64,000 nucleotides of DNA from the NCBI GenBank assembly GCA_026214975.1, contig CM047808.1:53904583-53968582 (forward strand), written 5' to 3'. The number at the start of each line of letters is the position of its first letter. The first letter of the stretch is position 1. Made by a program: the position numbers and the translations under genes. The notes below the pieces were generated by a model. That model did no database searches and was not told the DNA's origin. It worked only from the letters and a program-made list of their open reading frames with translations. The stretch is from Gentiana macrophylla (taxonomy: Eukaryota; Streptophyta; Magnoliopsida; Gentianales; Gentianaceae). Below, one piece after another: positions 50,190 to 61,310 of the stretch.

Positions 50190-50289
50190 CCATGCAGATG
50201 CATCAACTTCTCATGCAAAGGATGATGAAAAGATGAAGTTGAAGTTAAGCATGATTTGCCTTTCAGATGATGCCACCATGCAAGCAGGT
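50190..50289 (+). other. Exon-like open stretch of unknown origin
   Basis: This is an open segment rich in Asp, Ser, Lys and Met (containing DASTSHAKDDEKMK) that ends CAG|GT, like a 5' splice site. I do not recognise the protein. It may be a third captured fragment or chance. Confidence 0.3.
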
Positions 50290-50489
50290 GGTCCCCCACC
50301 TCCCCATTTTCATTCTTTTGATCTAGTCTGCTTATTGTAGCATAAGGACAAGTTGTGGATTAGGTTTTTTTAGCATCGGAACGTGATGAATTGTAATAAA
50401 ATATGTATTGTTTAAAAAGAAGAGGTTATAAGGTGTACAAAGTAAAATGTTCATTTCATAGTTTATGGTGTATGCATGAAGCAATTATG

Positions 50490-50850
50490 GTCTGCATTAA
50501 TGTTAATTTATGGCATGCATCCAATTGGTCATTACGGCATGCATGTGCGTGCCGTGGTAGATGATTTGATTACGGCATTCTATGTACGTTGTAATTTGAC
50601 ATAGATAGGCCATTTATGGTATGCTCTGGTTAGAGTTTACGGCATGCTCTTGCATGCCTCGAACAAAATTTTCTATTGGGATCAAACTATATTTACAGCG
50701 TATATTTCAGATCATCTATGGCTTACAAAAGCATGTTGTAATTTTCAACATAGATTTACGGCGTGTCCGTCAATGGCTTGCATTTGTGCGCCATAATTTC
50801 CCATCTATGGCGTGCCTTGCATGCCGTAAATTGGCAAATTTCTTGTAGTG
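50490..50850. repeat. CACTA right subterminal repeat region and terminal inverted repeat
   Basis: At least ten copies of a degenerate ~10-bp motif (TACGGCATGC, TATGGCGTGC, GCATGCCGTA and variants) occur in both orientations, ending in TTTCTTGTAGTG at 50850. Such arrays bind the element's own transposition protein in En/Spm-type transposons. Confidence 0.75.
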
Positions 50851-52026
50851 ATTGGTGCCTCAAACTAACAAGATTATGCAAGTTCAACGAAGCAAACTAG
50901 AGTTTCTAAGGTATTAGTTCAATTATGAGTAATTAGTTATTCCCCTCACACATGCAACAGTCCTCCCCATTGGTGAATTTATTCATTGTTCAGCTGCGAG
51001 TACAACTCTAACCCTATCTACTCTGACAATGGCAGTAGATAATCTATACGCAAGCTACCCTTCTTAATTGGTCCGTAATAGCCCATACGCATAAAGAACT
51101 AGAGTTGCCGATATTGAGTGTTACCCCATACCGCAAACCTGCCTAGACAGCTGTCGACATTAACCAGCACGTTCCTAGGGTCCATTCTAGATAATGTTCT
51201 AATTAACACTTCACTTGTGGTCCTTCATGTTAGTTTACGATAACATGTAAATAGTTGATCAGGCTAAAAACATGTAAATTAAATCTACCGATCAACGTAG
51301 CTGGCGCCGATTATCATGAATTAGTAATTTATTAGGTATCCATATCTAGCGATATAGACCATCGCAGATCTGAAGAATGCAACTACTATCTCATGATTTC
51401 TTCACCAACGAATCAGATCTAAAAAACATGGGGTAAAATAAACTAGCTACTACATAATTAAACTAAATAAGCAATTAAAACATACTAGTCGAATAGAACA
51501 ACGATAGATCTACATCTTGGAAAAGATAGAAAATCATACCCTCGAAGACGAGCGTAGATCTCCTTCGGATCTCTCCCTAGGCGGCGACTCCGTCATCTCT
51601 CCGACCAGAACTCATAAAATAAATTGAATAACGAACAAGAACTTTTATTGCATAATTTTCTTGAATAATTTGAGTACATTTTGTTCTGAGGTGAAGCCTC
51701 TTATTTATTGCTATCTAAACCGACTTAGGAACAACTAGTTCGACCCCTCGCCCAAGAAAACACGTTTCGGAAGCTTCTAGGACCTCGGTAAGTCGGCACC
51801 GCCCCTCGGGTTACCGAGGGTACTTTTGTCATTTTTCTTCAACCGACTTTACTTGGATGTTTCTAGAATACCCTAGGCCCATTCTTTTCATTCAGTCCAC
51901 TCCAGATTCGTCCATCATGCTCAGCCTAATATTCCGTATCCTGAAAATCATCAAATAATGCACGAAATAATATCGAAATAGGGAAAATAAACGCTAAGTG
52001 CAGATTTCTCGACTCACGAACCTGAT
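50851..52026 (-). repeat. 5' LTR of element B, outer part
   Basis: It continues the LTR from 39832 and ends at about 52023, where element C begins. Adding the 164 bp at 39669-39832 and the roughly 110 bp still missing gives about 1450 bp, matching the 1446-bp LTRs of its relative A. A minus-strand TATA box lies near 51708. Confidence 0.85.
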
Positions 52027-53742
52027 TGAGGTGATCAGTCAAGTGAAATTAAAACACTTGACCACCATAAACCAATACTAGCAAGAGGACTAGGTCCATC
52101 GTAGTATAGCTATAGCGAATCAAGGTCGATCCCACAGGGAACCATTTGTGGGTCATTCTATAAATAATTAATTAAGCATGTCAAACACATAAAAACGGTC
52201 TATGACCAACAAAGGACAAGAAAAGATAAATCGACACGACTCGACACAACACAAATAAATACAACATAATTAATCTCCCCAATTATCATGTTATCGTTTG
52301 GAACTAGAGCTTCTATATAATTAAACTAGACTCACTAACTATTAACCCGATTCGTATCTCTTTTATATTGGCTATGGGAGTCATCCCCTAAACTAGATCT
52401 AGCTCCGGGTAGGCCATCTAGATCACTATGCTACATTACGTGACTTCGCTTTTTAGGCCTCCATCTCATATAACTTGCACGCTTACAAAACTAGGGATGC
52501 CGATTTTAACCGTATTCCTCACCTAGGCAACATTCCTGTGATTAGGCGTACTTCCTAAGCGATCGCATCAGTCTCCGTCCCATTAACACTAACTTTTTAG
52601 GTATCATGTTAATCTACGATTTACGTATAATCAGGCGCGTGCAATTCCCTAATATAACACAGATCTAGATCTCGCTGAAAGTCCCGAAAGATCAATTCAT
52701 GAGCCGACTTAGGAGCACTATATTGGTATTTCCTCACTATACGTTTTAATTAAAACAGACGAGTAACGTAGCCGTAGCCATACCTACTAAGATAAGAAAT
52801 TCTAAATGGACAATCACACCATAAAGACGTGGCTAGACTGACTCGCCGAAAAACTAAATCTTAGCGTTTCTTTACTTATCGGATAAAATAGAAGTTCATA
52901 AAGCAATTATATAGATCTACTAGAAACACGATTATTTATCAAAATAAAGTCATACATAGATCACGAGACATAGGCGTGAGCGTGCGGATCTTTATAGACG
53001 AGGAATCCGTACTGCCTCACGTCGTAATCCTAAATCTACATCATTTAACTAAGAAATAACAATCTCAAACGATAAATAATAATTGGGGAAATAATTATAA
53101 AAACTAAGAGAAATAAATACAAGAACTTACATAATTGCAGAACTTGTAAAAACCACTCTGAGGAAAACTGAGGATTTTATTATGAATTGTGTAAAGTGTC
53201 TAAAGGTATATTTTTGCTAATGAACTAGTACAAGTATTTATAAGAGTAAAAATTCACATAGGATAAGCCTAAACCGATCTGAAATAGATTTTCTAAATCC
53301 AAATGAAGTATAAAAGCGCGTTAGGATAATTCCGAACTAATCCAGGTGTGCAGGAGGACTCGCCCCCAGCGAGCTCAATGTTGGCTGCCAGCGAGTCCAT
53401 CAAAACTGGATGGGCTTGCTGGCTCTTGTATCCCTTGCTTATCTTTTCGTGCTGCTTCGATATTTATCCTTAAATTAATCCGATTTCACTTCGAATTGCC
53501 TTCATATTTATCTTCTTCTTTGGTAGAAAATCTCCAATTTATCTTTATTTACAAAATAAATATTTATTGCACAGTAAATTTTAATTAAATAATAAAAACG
53601 GATAAATACCAATTTATATTCTATAAATCACATAACATTAAATAATCAATATTCACATGTGATTTAACATAAAATACATATTATTAGGCTCGATTTAAGG
53701 ATGATGTTGATGACTTTTACGGGTATATTTTGACCGTCATCA
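52027..53742 (-). repeat. 3' LTR of Athila-like element C
   Basis: On the minus strand it starts TGATGACGGTCAAAATATACC at 53742 and ends near 52027-52033 (TGATCA or TGAGG on the plus strand; the exact base is uncertain). Its ends and the ACTAGCAAGAGGACTAGGTC block resemble LTRs of A and B, but the body differs, so it is a related family. A CTTATAAATAC TATA-like box lies on the minus strand near 53236. Confidence 0.8.
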
Positions 53743-55423
53743 ACTACCCCCCCACTTAGACTTTGATCGTCCCGAACAAAGCATCGATAAGTCATTCCGC
53801 AAGAAAACATTTTCCCTGGTCAAATCATACTTACGCAAGAAACTCGAGTCAACTCATACCAGTCATGCTCATTAGGTATCCATTATTCACTACTCGCTAT
53901 GAATCGAAGTGATGTGTGCATGTGCATTCAGTTTTATATAATCGTGGCAAGATTAGAGTTTATGCTAACTTCACAATCTCAACCTACCAACATCAGCATT
54001 CCCACTTCTTAAGCCTCGCACGGGTAAAGACATGGTGCAATAAGAAAGAGCGTTATCCAGAATGTTTTTGGACTTGGAGACCGAGAAAGATACTCGAAGC
54101 CTCTTAAAAGTTGAATTTTTTCGCATTTTCATATTTTCAAGCATTAACACATCTCAAGAAAGAAACTTGCTTTAAAAGTAAATTATGCATTGCAAGAATC
54201 CCCTTTCACGGATTAGTCAATAACATTGAATATTACCACAAGTGCGAAGCTACTTTGGTAATGTTACTACAAGCCCAGTGTTTAAATTTTGTTAAAACAC
54301 AGATAAATATCAAGCTTATTACTCCGCTTTTATGGCTAGAAGATAAAAATACACTTTGGTAATGTTACTACAAGCCCAGTGTTTAAATTTTGTTAAAACA
54401 CAGATAAATATCAAGCTTATTACTCCGCTTTTATGGCTAGAAGATAAAAATACATCAGTCGATGAATATCGATACTAAGTTCACATAACCAATCATCTAT
54501 GCAATGTACACATAATTTCTTTAGTTATTCTAATTTGTGCCGTAAAAGTCGATTCAAAGATTGAGTATTCGAATAAGAAATGACTACTTGCAACAATCGG
54601 CATGAATATCCTTAAATTTACATTCACATAAGTATAAAATGTTCACGTACTCATGCAACTTGGTTCCTTTCTTATCAATTCTTAGCTAGGAACTCATAAT
54701 TCTAAGGGTACGAGATAAATAATATGGCATTTATTCAATTTTTTTTCTTAAATTTTCTACCATAACGCTTCTTTTCTTTTAATTTTTAATTATAGTACAT
54801 CATAGCTAAGTATCCTACCCCCCACTTAAACATGTCATTGTCCCCAATGACAACGAGAAAATGAGAATTTAAGAAAAAGACTTAGCTCTGGAAACGGCTC
54901 TCAAGTAAAAAGCAGAACATCGGAGTGGTCCCAGCACGTCGAGGAACTTCTAGGAATATAAGCAAACTAGAGATCGAACACGAAGTACTATCGCTGCAAA
55001 ATAAGTCTTCAACAAAGCTCGAAACTCGTTACAGGATTAGTTCATCAAGAATAATAATCGAAAAAGAGGCCAGTAAAAGGAATACATTAAACCTTAAACA
55101 TTTTTAAGTCCATAGTACGATTATATTTTTGGAACATTGGAATTATTAAACCCAACTTGCTTTTTAGTACAACATTGTGATTTAGAAAATATGCCTATGA
55201 GACTCTACTTCATGTTACAACGAATTGAGTAAATAAACTTTTGCACAACCTTAACCCAATGGTCATCGGAACACGGCAAAATAAAAAACCTCAACCGCTT
55301 TAACGTTACTTTTATTTGACTCAAAGAAAAAGAAGAACCTCAAATCCTAAAAAGAAATACCAACACCTAAGAGATAGAAATAGTTCTGTATTTAAAGTCT
55401 TCAGCTCGACTCTCCAAATATCA
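53743..55423 (-). other. Element C polypurine tract and 3' non-coding region
   Basis: The PPT (minus strand AAGTGGGGGGGTAGT) abuts the LTR at 53743-53757. The next 1.7 kb has no conserved frame, and neither integrase nor RT is present before the protease-like frame at 55424. Element C is therefore internally deleted or a non-autonomous derivative. A 101-bp exact tandem duplication lies at 54252-54453. Confidence 0.7.
54252..54453. repeat. Exact tandem duplication, two units of 101 bp
   Basis: Unit one at 54252-54352 and unit two at 54353-54453 are identical by eye, starting ACTTTGGTAATG and ending AAAAATAC. The identity implies a recent event or an assembly duplication. Confidence 0.9.
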
Positions 55424-56293
55424 TCATTCCCTGGATTTATCGTCCTTTGCCTTCCAGATTTTCACCCGTTCGGCTTGAACTGAGATCTGCTTTCCTTCTT
55501 TGAGAATTCGCGCTTTTCCTTTGGTGGTGAGACCTAAGAAAATGCAGTCATCCTTACTATCTAAACAGGCACCAACCTCAGTTTCTGCCTCAGAAACTGG
55601 CGATCTTCGAGATCGAACTCTACGAGTTTGCTTTTTAACCCTTCTCCGTCTATCTTTTAACTTTGAGCTTTCTCTATCCCCAGCGAATCCTTTGGATGGG
55701 GCGGACCCATCTCCGTATACGGTTTCTGCCTCTTCTGCCAGAAGCATTGAGGTATCCGCCGATTCTGTACGCTGGGATTGAGCGTCTTTGTCCCTTCTTA
55801 AGATATACAGGAATTCTGACTCGCCATTTCTTGGGGCAGAGTCAACCATATCAGCATCTTCTTGACTAGGAATCGGGGAAGTGTCATCCGCACCATGAAC
55901 CATCATAACTGAAATACTCGGCGGAAGCGGTAATCGGGATCTAAGGATGGTATGAACTTCTGAGCCCTTGGCATCAAACAGTGTGAGCTCGAATTTCTCC
56001 ATGTCTACTCTTGCCTTAGAGGTTGCCATAAATGATCGGCCCAGTATAAGTGGGAAGTTGGGATCCTCCTCTACGTCCATCACGACTATATCGACTAGAA
56101 AGCAAAGCCTCCCAATTCCTATGGACATGTAGTTCAAGGCTCCAGTACGCACGGTACGAAGACCATCCCCAAAGCGAATGTCCATCATTTTGTTCATAAC
56201 AGTATAGACTCCAATTCTCTCACAAACGCTATAGGGCACTATATTTAGGCTCGACCCGGAGTCAATCAGCGCTAAGCCAACTCTCTTCCTATC
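55424..56293 (-). pseudogene. Element C retropepsin-like protease region; truncated
   Basis: The minus-strand frame from 56293 holds the catalytic motif LIDSGSSLNIVPYS (just upstream of the 56239 ATG) and the flap-end FPLILGRSFMATSKA, a typical Athila/Tat aspartic protease. A charged, low-complexity C-terminal region follows with DRRRRVKKQTRRVRSR and ends at 55424. No RT follows where it would be expected. Upstream gag is cut off at 56293 by copia element D. Confidence 0.78.
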
Positions 56294-57988
56294 TGTTGGA
56301 AATAAAATTTATGTTTTGATGATAATTCATCTTATTTGTTTAAAGTATTATCTTAACCCCATTGATGAAGTGCTGAAGCCAGCTGTTATAGTGAAAAGCT
56401 AAAAGATGTCTAGAACTGAATGTATAAGTTTTACTAGAGTTTGATATTTGTATAGGTTACGTCAGGACAAAGCAATTGTAATAGTTAGTGTGTCGTAAAA
56501 CTCGGCGGAAATCATTTAGAAAGCGAAATCATCAAGACAAGCAAACCGACTCGAATACACCTACATGGAATCAAGAAGGTAAGTTTCTGCCGAGAGTTCT
56601 GCACTCGGTTGACTTATCTAGAAGATCGAAGAACTGAGGGTTCAAACTCAGTTTGGAAGATTACAAGTTGAGACTGTAAAGTTAGACTTCATGCAAGATT
56701 GTGGTGACCTGAACTGAATTTATAGATCTTGTATGAAGACCTAAGAATCATAAGGACACTGAATTCTTAGATGATAATAAGTTATGGTGTACTCGATTAA
56801 GTCAATGATAATCGATGAAAATCGAGTACTCGATATTTGAAGAAGAGTAAAATCTCGATTAATGCTCCAAGTCGATTAGAAGCGACAAGTGAAAAACTCA
56901 AGATAAAAGCGATAAGGAAACTTAGTTTTATATGTCACCATCCAACAAAGCGAAAGTACTGATCGAACGTTGTAAAGGAAGCAATTTCATTGGATGAGTC
57001 ATCGACACAAACAGAACGGTCGAGAAAATATAGGCGTTACAAAAGAGAGCGTTGATACAATTCAATTTAAGCCGGATGAACGTTGGACCTCACACTATAA
57101 ATAGAAGACTTTGCACCAAGGATAAATAATGAATATACGAGAATCAACGAGCAATTTTGTGCATTAGTCTATTTTATTCGAATTGCTATCATCCCTGAAC
57201 TATAACAAGATCATATCTAGTATTTCTTCAAGTGTTCAAGCTACAAAGAATTTATCAAGAATCCAACACTTTGAAGAACCACAAACAAGAATCAATTTAT
57301 TGATTCTCAGCCCAACTTTGATTCTACATCAAAGGTTTTAGACTGTGAAGCAAACCGGGAAGGTTTCGCCAAGGACGATTGTGACAAGCGATCGGGTAGA
57401 TTGTGTTTGTGGTGGTAGTGGTGAAGAGGAAATCCTACCTCTAAGGACCAAAGTGGTTCAAGCATTTGAAGAGCGACAATTTTACCTGCTCTACAACTTT
57501 GTTTAGATAGTGAAGCTAGGGATTAGCCAAGGACTATTGTTTAGGACTTTTTGTAACATTCACCTCAAGAAGTTCTAGTGGAATTTTCCTCCGCACCACA
57601 GGAAGAGAGGACGTGTGATTACACCACGGAACCTCTATAACATCCACCTTATTTACTTTACGCATTTATTTATTTATTAAGCATTTACTTACAGCAGTTT
57701 GATACTTGATTGTTATACACCTCACAGTTCACAACTGACATTCATCGTAATTCGATTCACAAAGACTCACTTTCGTAAAAAAGAATAACAAGATCAAGAA
57801 AAAGGCTAGAACTATATCCGCTGCCGGTTTACTCAATTTCAGCTTAAGTCAGTTTGACTTAATCTCAGCTTTGTCAGCTTAACTCCACACAAGTTATAAC
57901 TGAACTTTAAGTTGTTTAAAATCCAGTTTTAGGGACAAGTTTATTCACCCCCCTCTAAACTTGTGTTAGCCTTTCCAAGGGACCAACA
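56294..57988 (+). repeat. 5' LTR of element D
   Basis: It runs TGTTGGAAAT ... GGACCAACA with matching TGTTGG/CCAACA ends, 1695 bp. It holds a CACTATAAATAG TATA box near 57092 and no ORF of note. Confidence 0.88.
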
Positions 57989-57990
57989 AT

Positions 57991-58003
57991 TGGTATCAGA
58001 GCC
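57991..58003 (+). other. Primer binding site of element D
   Basis: TGGTATCAGAGCC is the perfect complement of the plant initiator tRNA-Met 3' end, two bases after the LTR. Confidence 0.92.
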
Positions 58004-58107
58004 AGGTTTCTTTAACCAGATATCATTTGCTCTATATCTCCTCTAGTTGTTCTTATTTGAAAGCTCAGTTTTTCAATTAATCTACTACCAGTCTTCACTC
58101 ACTCACA

Positions 58108-59050
58108 ATGGATAACAATCAATATGCGAGACAAATGCTTATGTGCAACATGGACAGATTTGACGAATATAAACGTCGTATGCAAGCTTTTCTAGCAGCT
58201 ACTCATGATGAAATGATGGATGTACTCACCGATGGACCAATCCAGATCACCTACATGCAAACTGAAGGTGAAAGACAAATTCGTGTTCCAAAGCCCAAAG
58301 CCGAATGGACTAGTGATGATCGCAAGCGAAATAATCTCAACAATGTTGCGATGGACTTTATCCTCAGAACTCTTGACACATGTACTTGAAGGTGAAAGAA
58401 TGCACAACTGCCAAGGAAATGTGGGACAAACTTCAGTTAGTTTGTGAAGGAACAGATTCAATCAAGGAAAATAATATTTCTGTTGCAAAACAAAAGTTTG
58501 AGAATTTCAAGATGAAATCTGGAGAAACCATTGACCAAATGTAGATAAGATTCAGTGCTATCATGGATGAACTAGATCTACTCAAGATTGAATACTCAAA
58601 GAAAGTTATCAACACAAGAATCTTGAAGGCATTACCAATGTGCTGGAAAATGAAGGTCACTGCCATGGAAGAATCAAGAAGACTTGATGTAGAGGATTCA
58701 TTCAAGATCTTTTCAGATTTGAAAGCTTATGAATTGAGAAAGATTTCACAAGCACATTTGCAATAATCAAAGCTCTGGAAGAACCAAAGACCACAGCACT
58801 TGCAGCAGCATCAAATGACATTCAAGAAAACTCATCTAGAAATCTTCATGAATTGGATGAGATGGAAGAACAAATGGCTCTAATGATGAACATAATTCGA
58901 AGAATGAAGAGTGGACACACAAATCACTCAAAAGTTCATGAAAAGGACTCCTGAGAAAAGAAAAGACGATGAATATCTCTGTTTCAACTGCAAGAAGCCA
59001 GGACATTATAAAGCTGAATGTCCAGAACTGACCAAGAAGACTCCATTAAG
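58108..59050 (+). pseudogene. gag: Element D gag; broken
   Basis: The ATG at 58108 starts a gag with FDEYKRRMQAFL. A shift near 58385 leads into a stretch with TAKEMWDKLQ and GETIDQM, then TAG at about 58543 and IRFSAIMDELDLL (58563-58766). The CCHC knuckle CFNCKKPGHYKAEC lies at about 58980-59025. There are at least two frameshifts and one stop. It matches the UBN2-type copia gag. Confidence 0.82.
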
Positions 59051-61310
59051 AAGAGTTGGTAGAAGAGCACTCCTTCTTTGGAGATGAATCGAGATTATGA
59101 AGTCGGTAATCTTGAAAGACTATCGGATGACACAAACTTTAATGGCACACATGGAAGATCCAAATGAGGTATGTGAATCAAACTCTAAATACTCTTCATT
59201 CGATTTCCATGATAAATGCATGTTCTTCGATTCACGACTCCAATCCAAAAATCTAGAATTAGAAGAAACGCTTTGACGAATTGATGAATCACTAGTAACT
59301 ATTCAAGTGGTTATGAATCAATTAAAGTCGAAAAGGAAAGTCTAATTCTTGAAGTTGAAAGATTGAAGTCTCGAATCGAAAATCTTGAAATCGACTAAAG
59401 CGATAAAGAAAAGATTCAAGATCGACCATCAGACGCATCAGCAAAGAATCGAATCATTTGCTCAATCAAGTTCAATTCATTGGATTCAAATCGGAAAACC
59501 ATATGGAGACAAAGCGGTTTAGGATTTGATACACGCAATCTTCCAAGGATAGAACTAGCAAAGTCGCTGGACCTAGTACCAAAAGCGGTATTAAGTTCAT
59601 AGTGAGCAACTTCCACAAACCGAGAAAATTCTTTGAACCCGGTAAAGCCAGAATACACACGATAAATCGTTTTCTAAGAAGACAAATCGTATCTACCAAC
59701 AAAGGTAAATCAAATGGTAGATCAGCTGTATCCAATGGAAACCGAAACGGCAAATCAACTGCCAGATCCACAAAAACCAATCAAGTCAGGAACCAGAGAA
59801 ATTACAATCAAAGTAAATCCAAGAATATCAATCATTCAAAGATTCACACATTCAGGGGGAAAGGAAGACTATATCCCACTGATGATGATTGGAATTTTAA
59901 TGAATTTGTTAATAAAACTGATAATGAAAATCATTCCAGACCGAAAACTTATCACAAGTTTCAGTCCAAAACTCAGCAGAGGACTAATCTTAGTTCTCAG
60001 CATAAGTCACAGTACAAAGGTCAGTCCAGACCTCAGTACAGAAGGAATGATGGTTATCATTCAAGCTTTAATAACAAAAAGCATGATGGAAACAAATTTC
60101 AATCAAAAGATCTGAGAGATCATATAAATAAGACACACCCAAACATAGATACTATGGGAGTGTGGCTTACATATATGAAAACAAGTGCAACAATATCCGA
60201 AGAATCCCAAAAGGATATATTCCCAGAGTTGTACTTGACAAGCGACTCCCATGGACCCAAATCGAATTGGGTACCTAAAAATTTTAATTTTTATTGCAGG
60301 ATATTTGGTACTTTGACAGTGGTTGCTCTAGGCACATGACAAAGAGCAAGAACTATCTCAGTAATTTTATTGCAAAGGATGGACCAAAAGTCAATTTTGG
60401 AAGTAAAGATAAACCTGGTTACACCAGAGGTTATGGCACCTTAATCAGAAATGGACTTACAATCAAGAATGTATCTTATGTAGAAGGACTACACTACAAT
60501 CTACTCAGCACCAGTCAATTTTGTGATATGGGATACAAAGTTACTTTTGACAAAGAATTTTGCGTTGTCATCAGCGAATAAGCTTATCAAGTTGTTCTAG
60601 CCGGAATAAGAAAAGAAAACATGTATGTAGTAGATTGGACAACTGCCGTTGCTGAAACTTGTTTACTTGTGCATACCAAATCAGAGATCAGTTGGCTATG
60701 GCACAAGAAACTAAGTCATCTTAACTTTGATGACATCAACACACACTTAAGTTAAGCAGCTAGTCATTGGACTACCAGAGATCTCATACAAAAAGGACAG
60801 TTTGTGTGACGCATGTCAACAAGGAAAACAAACAAAAGCAAGTTTCAAGACCAAATCTCAGCATTCAACAACCAGACATCTAGAATTGCTACACATGGAT
60901 TTATTTGGACCTATTACACTAGTATCAGTGGAAAGAAGTATACATTGGTGGTAGTAGATGTTTTTTCAAGATACACTTGGGTAATCTTTCTAACCAAGAA
61001 AAGTGAAACCAAGCAAAGGCTTACAGAATTACTCAAGAGACTTCAGAATCAGAAAGGAGTTTCAGTTGTGAAGATAAGATCAGATAAATGAACTGAATTC
61101 CTCAACAGTGTGATTATTGAATATTGTGAAGAAAATGGTGTTTTACATCAACTTGCTGCCACTGGAACACCTCAACAGAATGGTGTAGTTGAAAGAAGAA
61201 ACAGAACACTCAAAGAAGCAGGAAGGACTATGATCTATGAAGCTAAACTACTGGAAAGATATTAGGCAGAAGCAGTTAACACAGCTTGTTACACTCAGAA
61301 TAGAGCTCTC
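59051..61310 (+). pseudogene. pol: Element D linker, protease and integrase; broken
   Basis: A Lys/Asn/Ser-rich basic linker (59602-60290) ends GPKSNWVPKN. The protease DIWYFDSGCSRHMTK follows in another frame (60294-60581), with the LHYNLLSTSQFCDMGY block. The integrase finger region is WLWHKKLSHLNF, with damage, and then CDACQQGKQTKASF. The core includes HMDLFGPI-like sequence, KIRSDK followed by TGA at about 61089, TPQQNGVVERRNRTL, and a TAG at about 61264. The product would process and integrate the element; here it is inactive. Confidence 0.82.

Larger units (their letters stand above)
39833..50850. mobile_element. CACTA-like DNA transposon carrying host gene fragments, non-autonomous
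   Basis: The right end reads CACTACAAGAAATTT on the minus strand (50836-50850). The left end is the slightly decayed AACTACAACAAAAGTG (39833-39848), so the ends form short CACTA-type inverted repeats. The insert splits B's LTR at one point, with possible 3-bp flanks ATA/ATT. The right subterminal 370 bp has many TACGGCATGC / ATGGCGTGCC motifs in both orientations, typical of TNPA-type binding arrays. No transposase frame is visible. The cargo is a CCR4 3' end with introns and an ABCG/PDR fragment. Copia element K accounts for 5.1 kb of it. Confidence 0.75.
10095..52026 (-). mobile_element. Athila-like Ty3/gypsy element B, split by at least five insertions
   Basis: B is the host of most other elements in the window. 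Its parts on the minus strand are a 3' LTR remnant (10095-10422), PPT and 3' region (10423-11868), integrase to RT (11869-13862), RT to gag (25821-28139), gag N-terminus and leader (38292-39668) and 5' LTR (39669-39832 plus 50851-52026). The two LTR pieces share variants absent from element A, such as GGGTTACCGAGGGTAC and GACTTTACTTGG, which shows they belong to one element. Gag, the DLGAS protease and the tRNA-Asp PBS are typical of the Athila/Tat group. Insertions by X, F, A, the CACTA element and C account for all the gaps. Confidence 0.82.

Noticed and set aside
10095..52026. Multiple evenly similar repeats suggesting a CRISPR or satellite array
   Set aside because: The repeats are 1.4-1.7 kb LTRs with TG...CA ends, primer sites and target duplications; spacing is set by whole elements.
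55500..55869. Plus-strand ORFs over the C protease region
   Set aside because: The minus-strand frame contains the retropepsin motifs; these are shadows.
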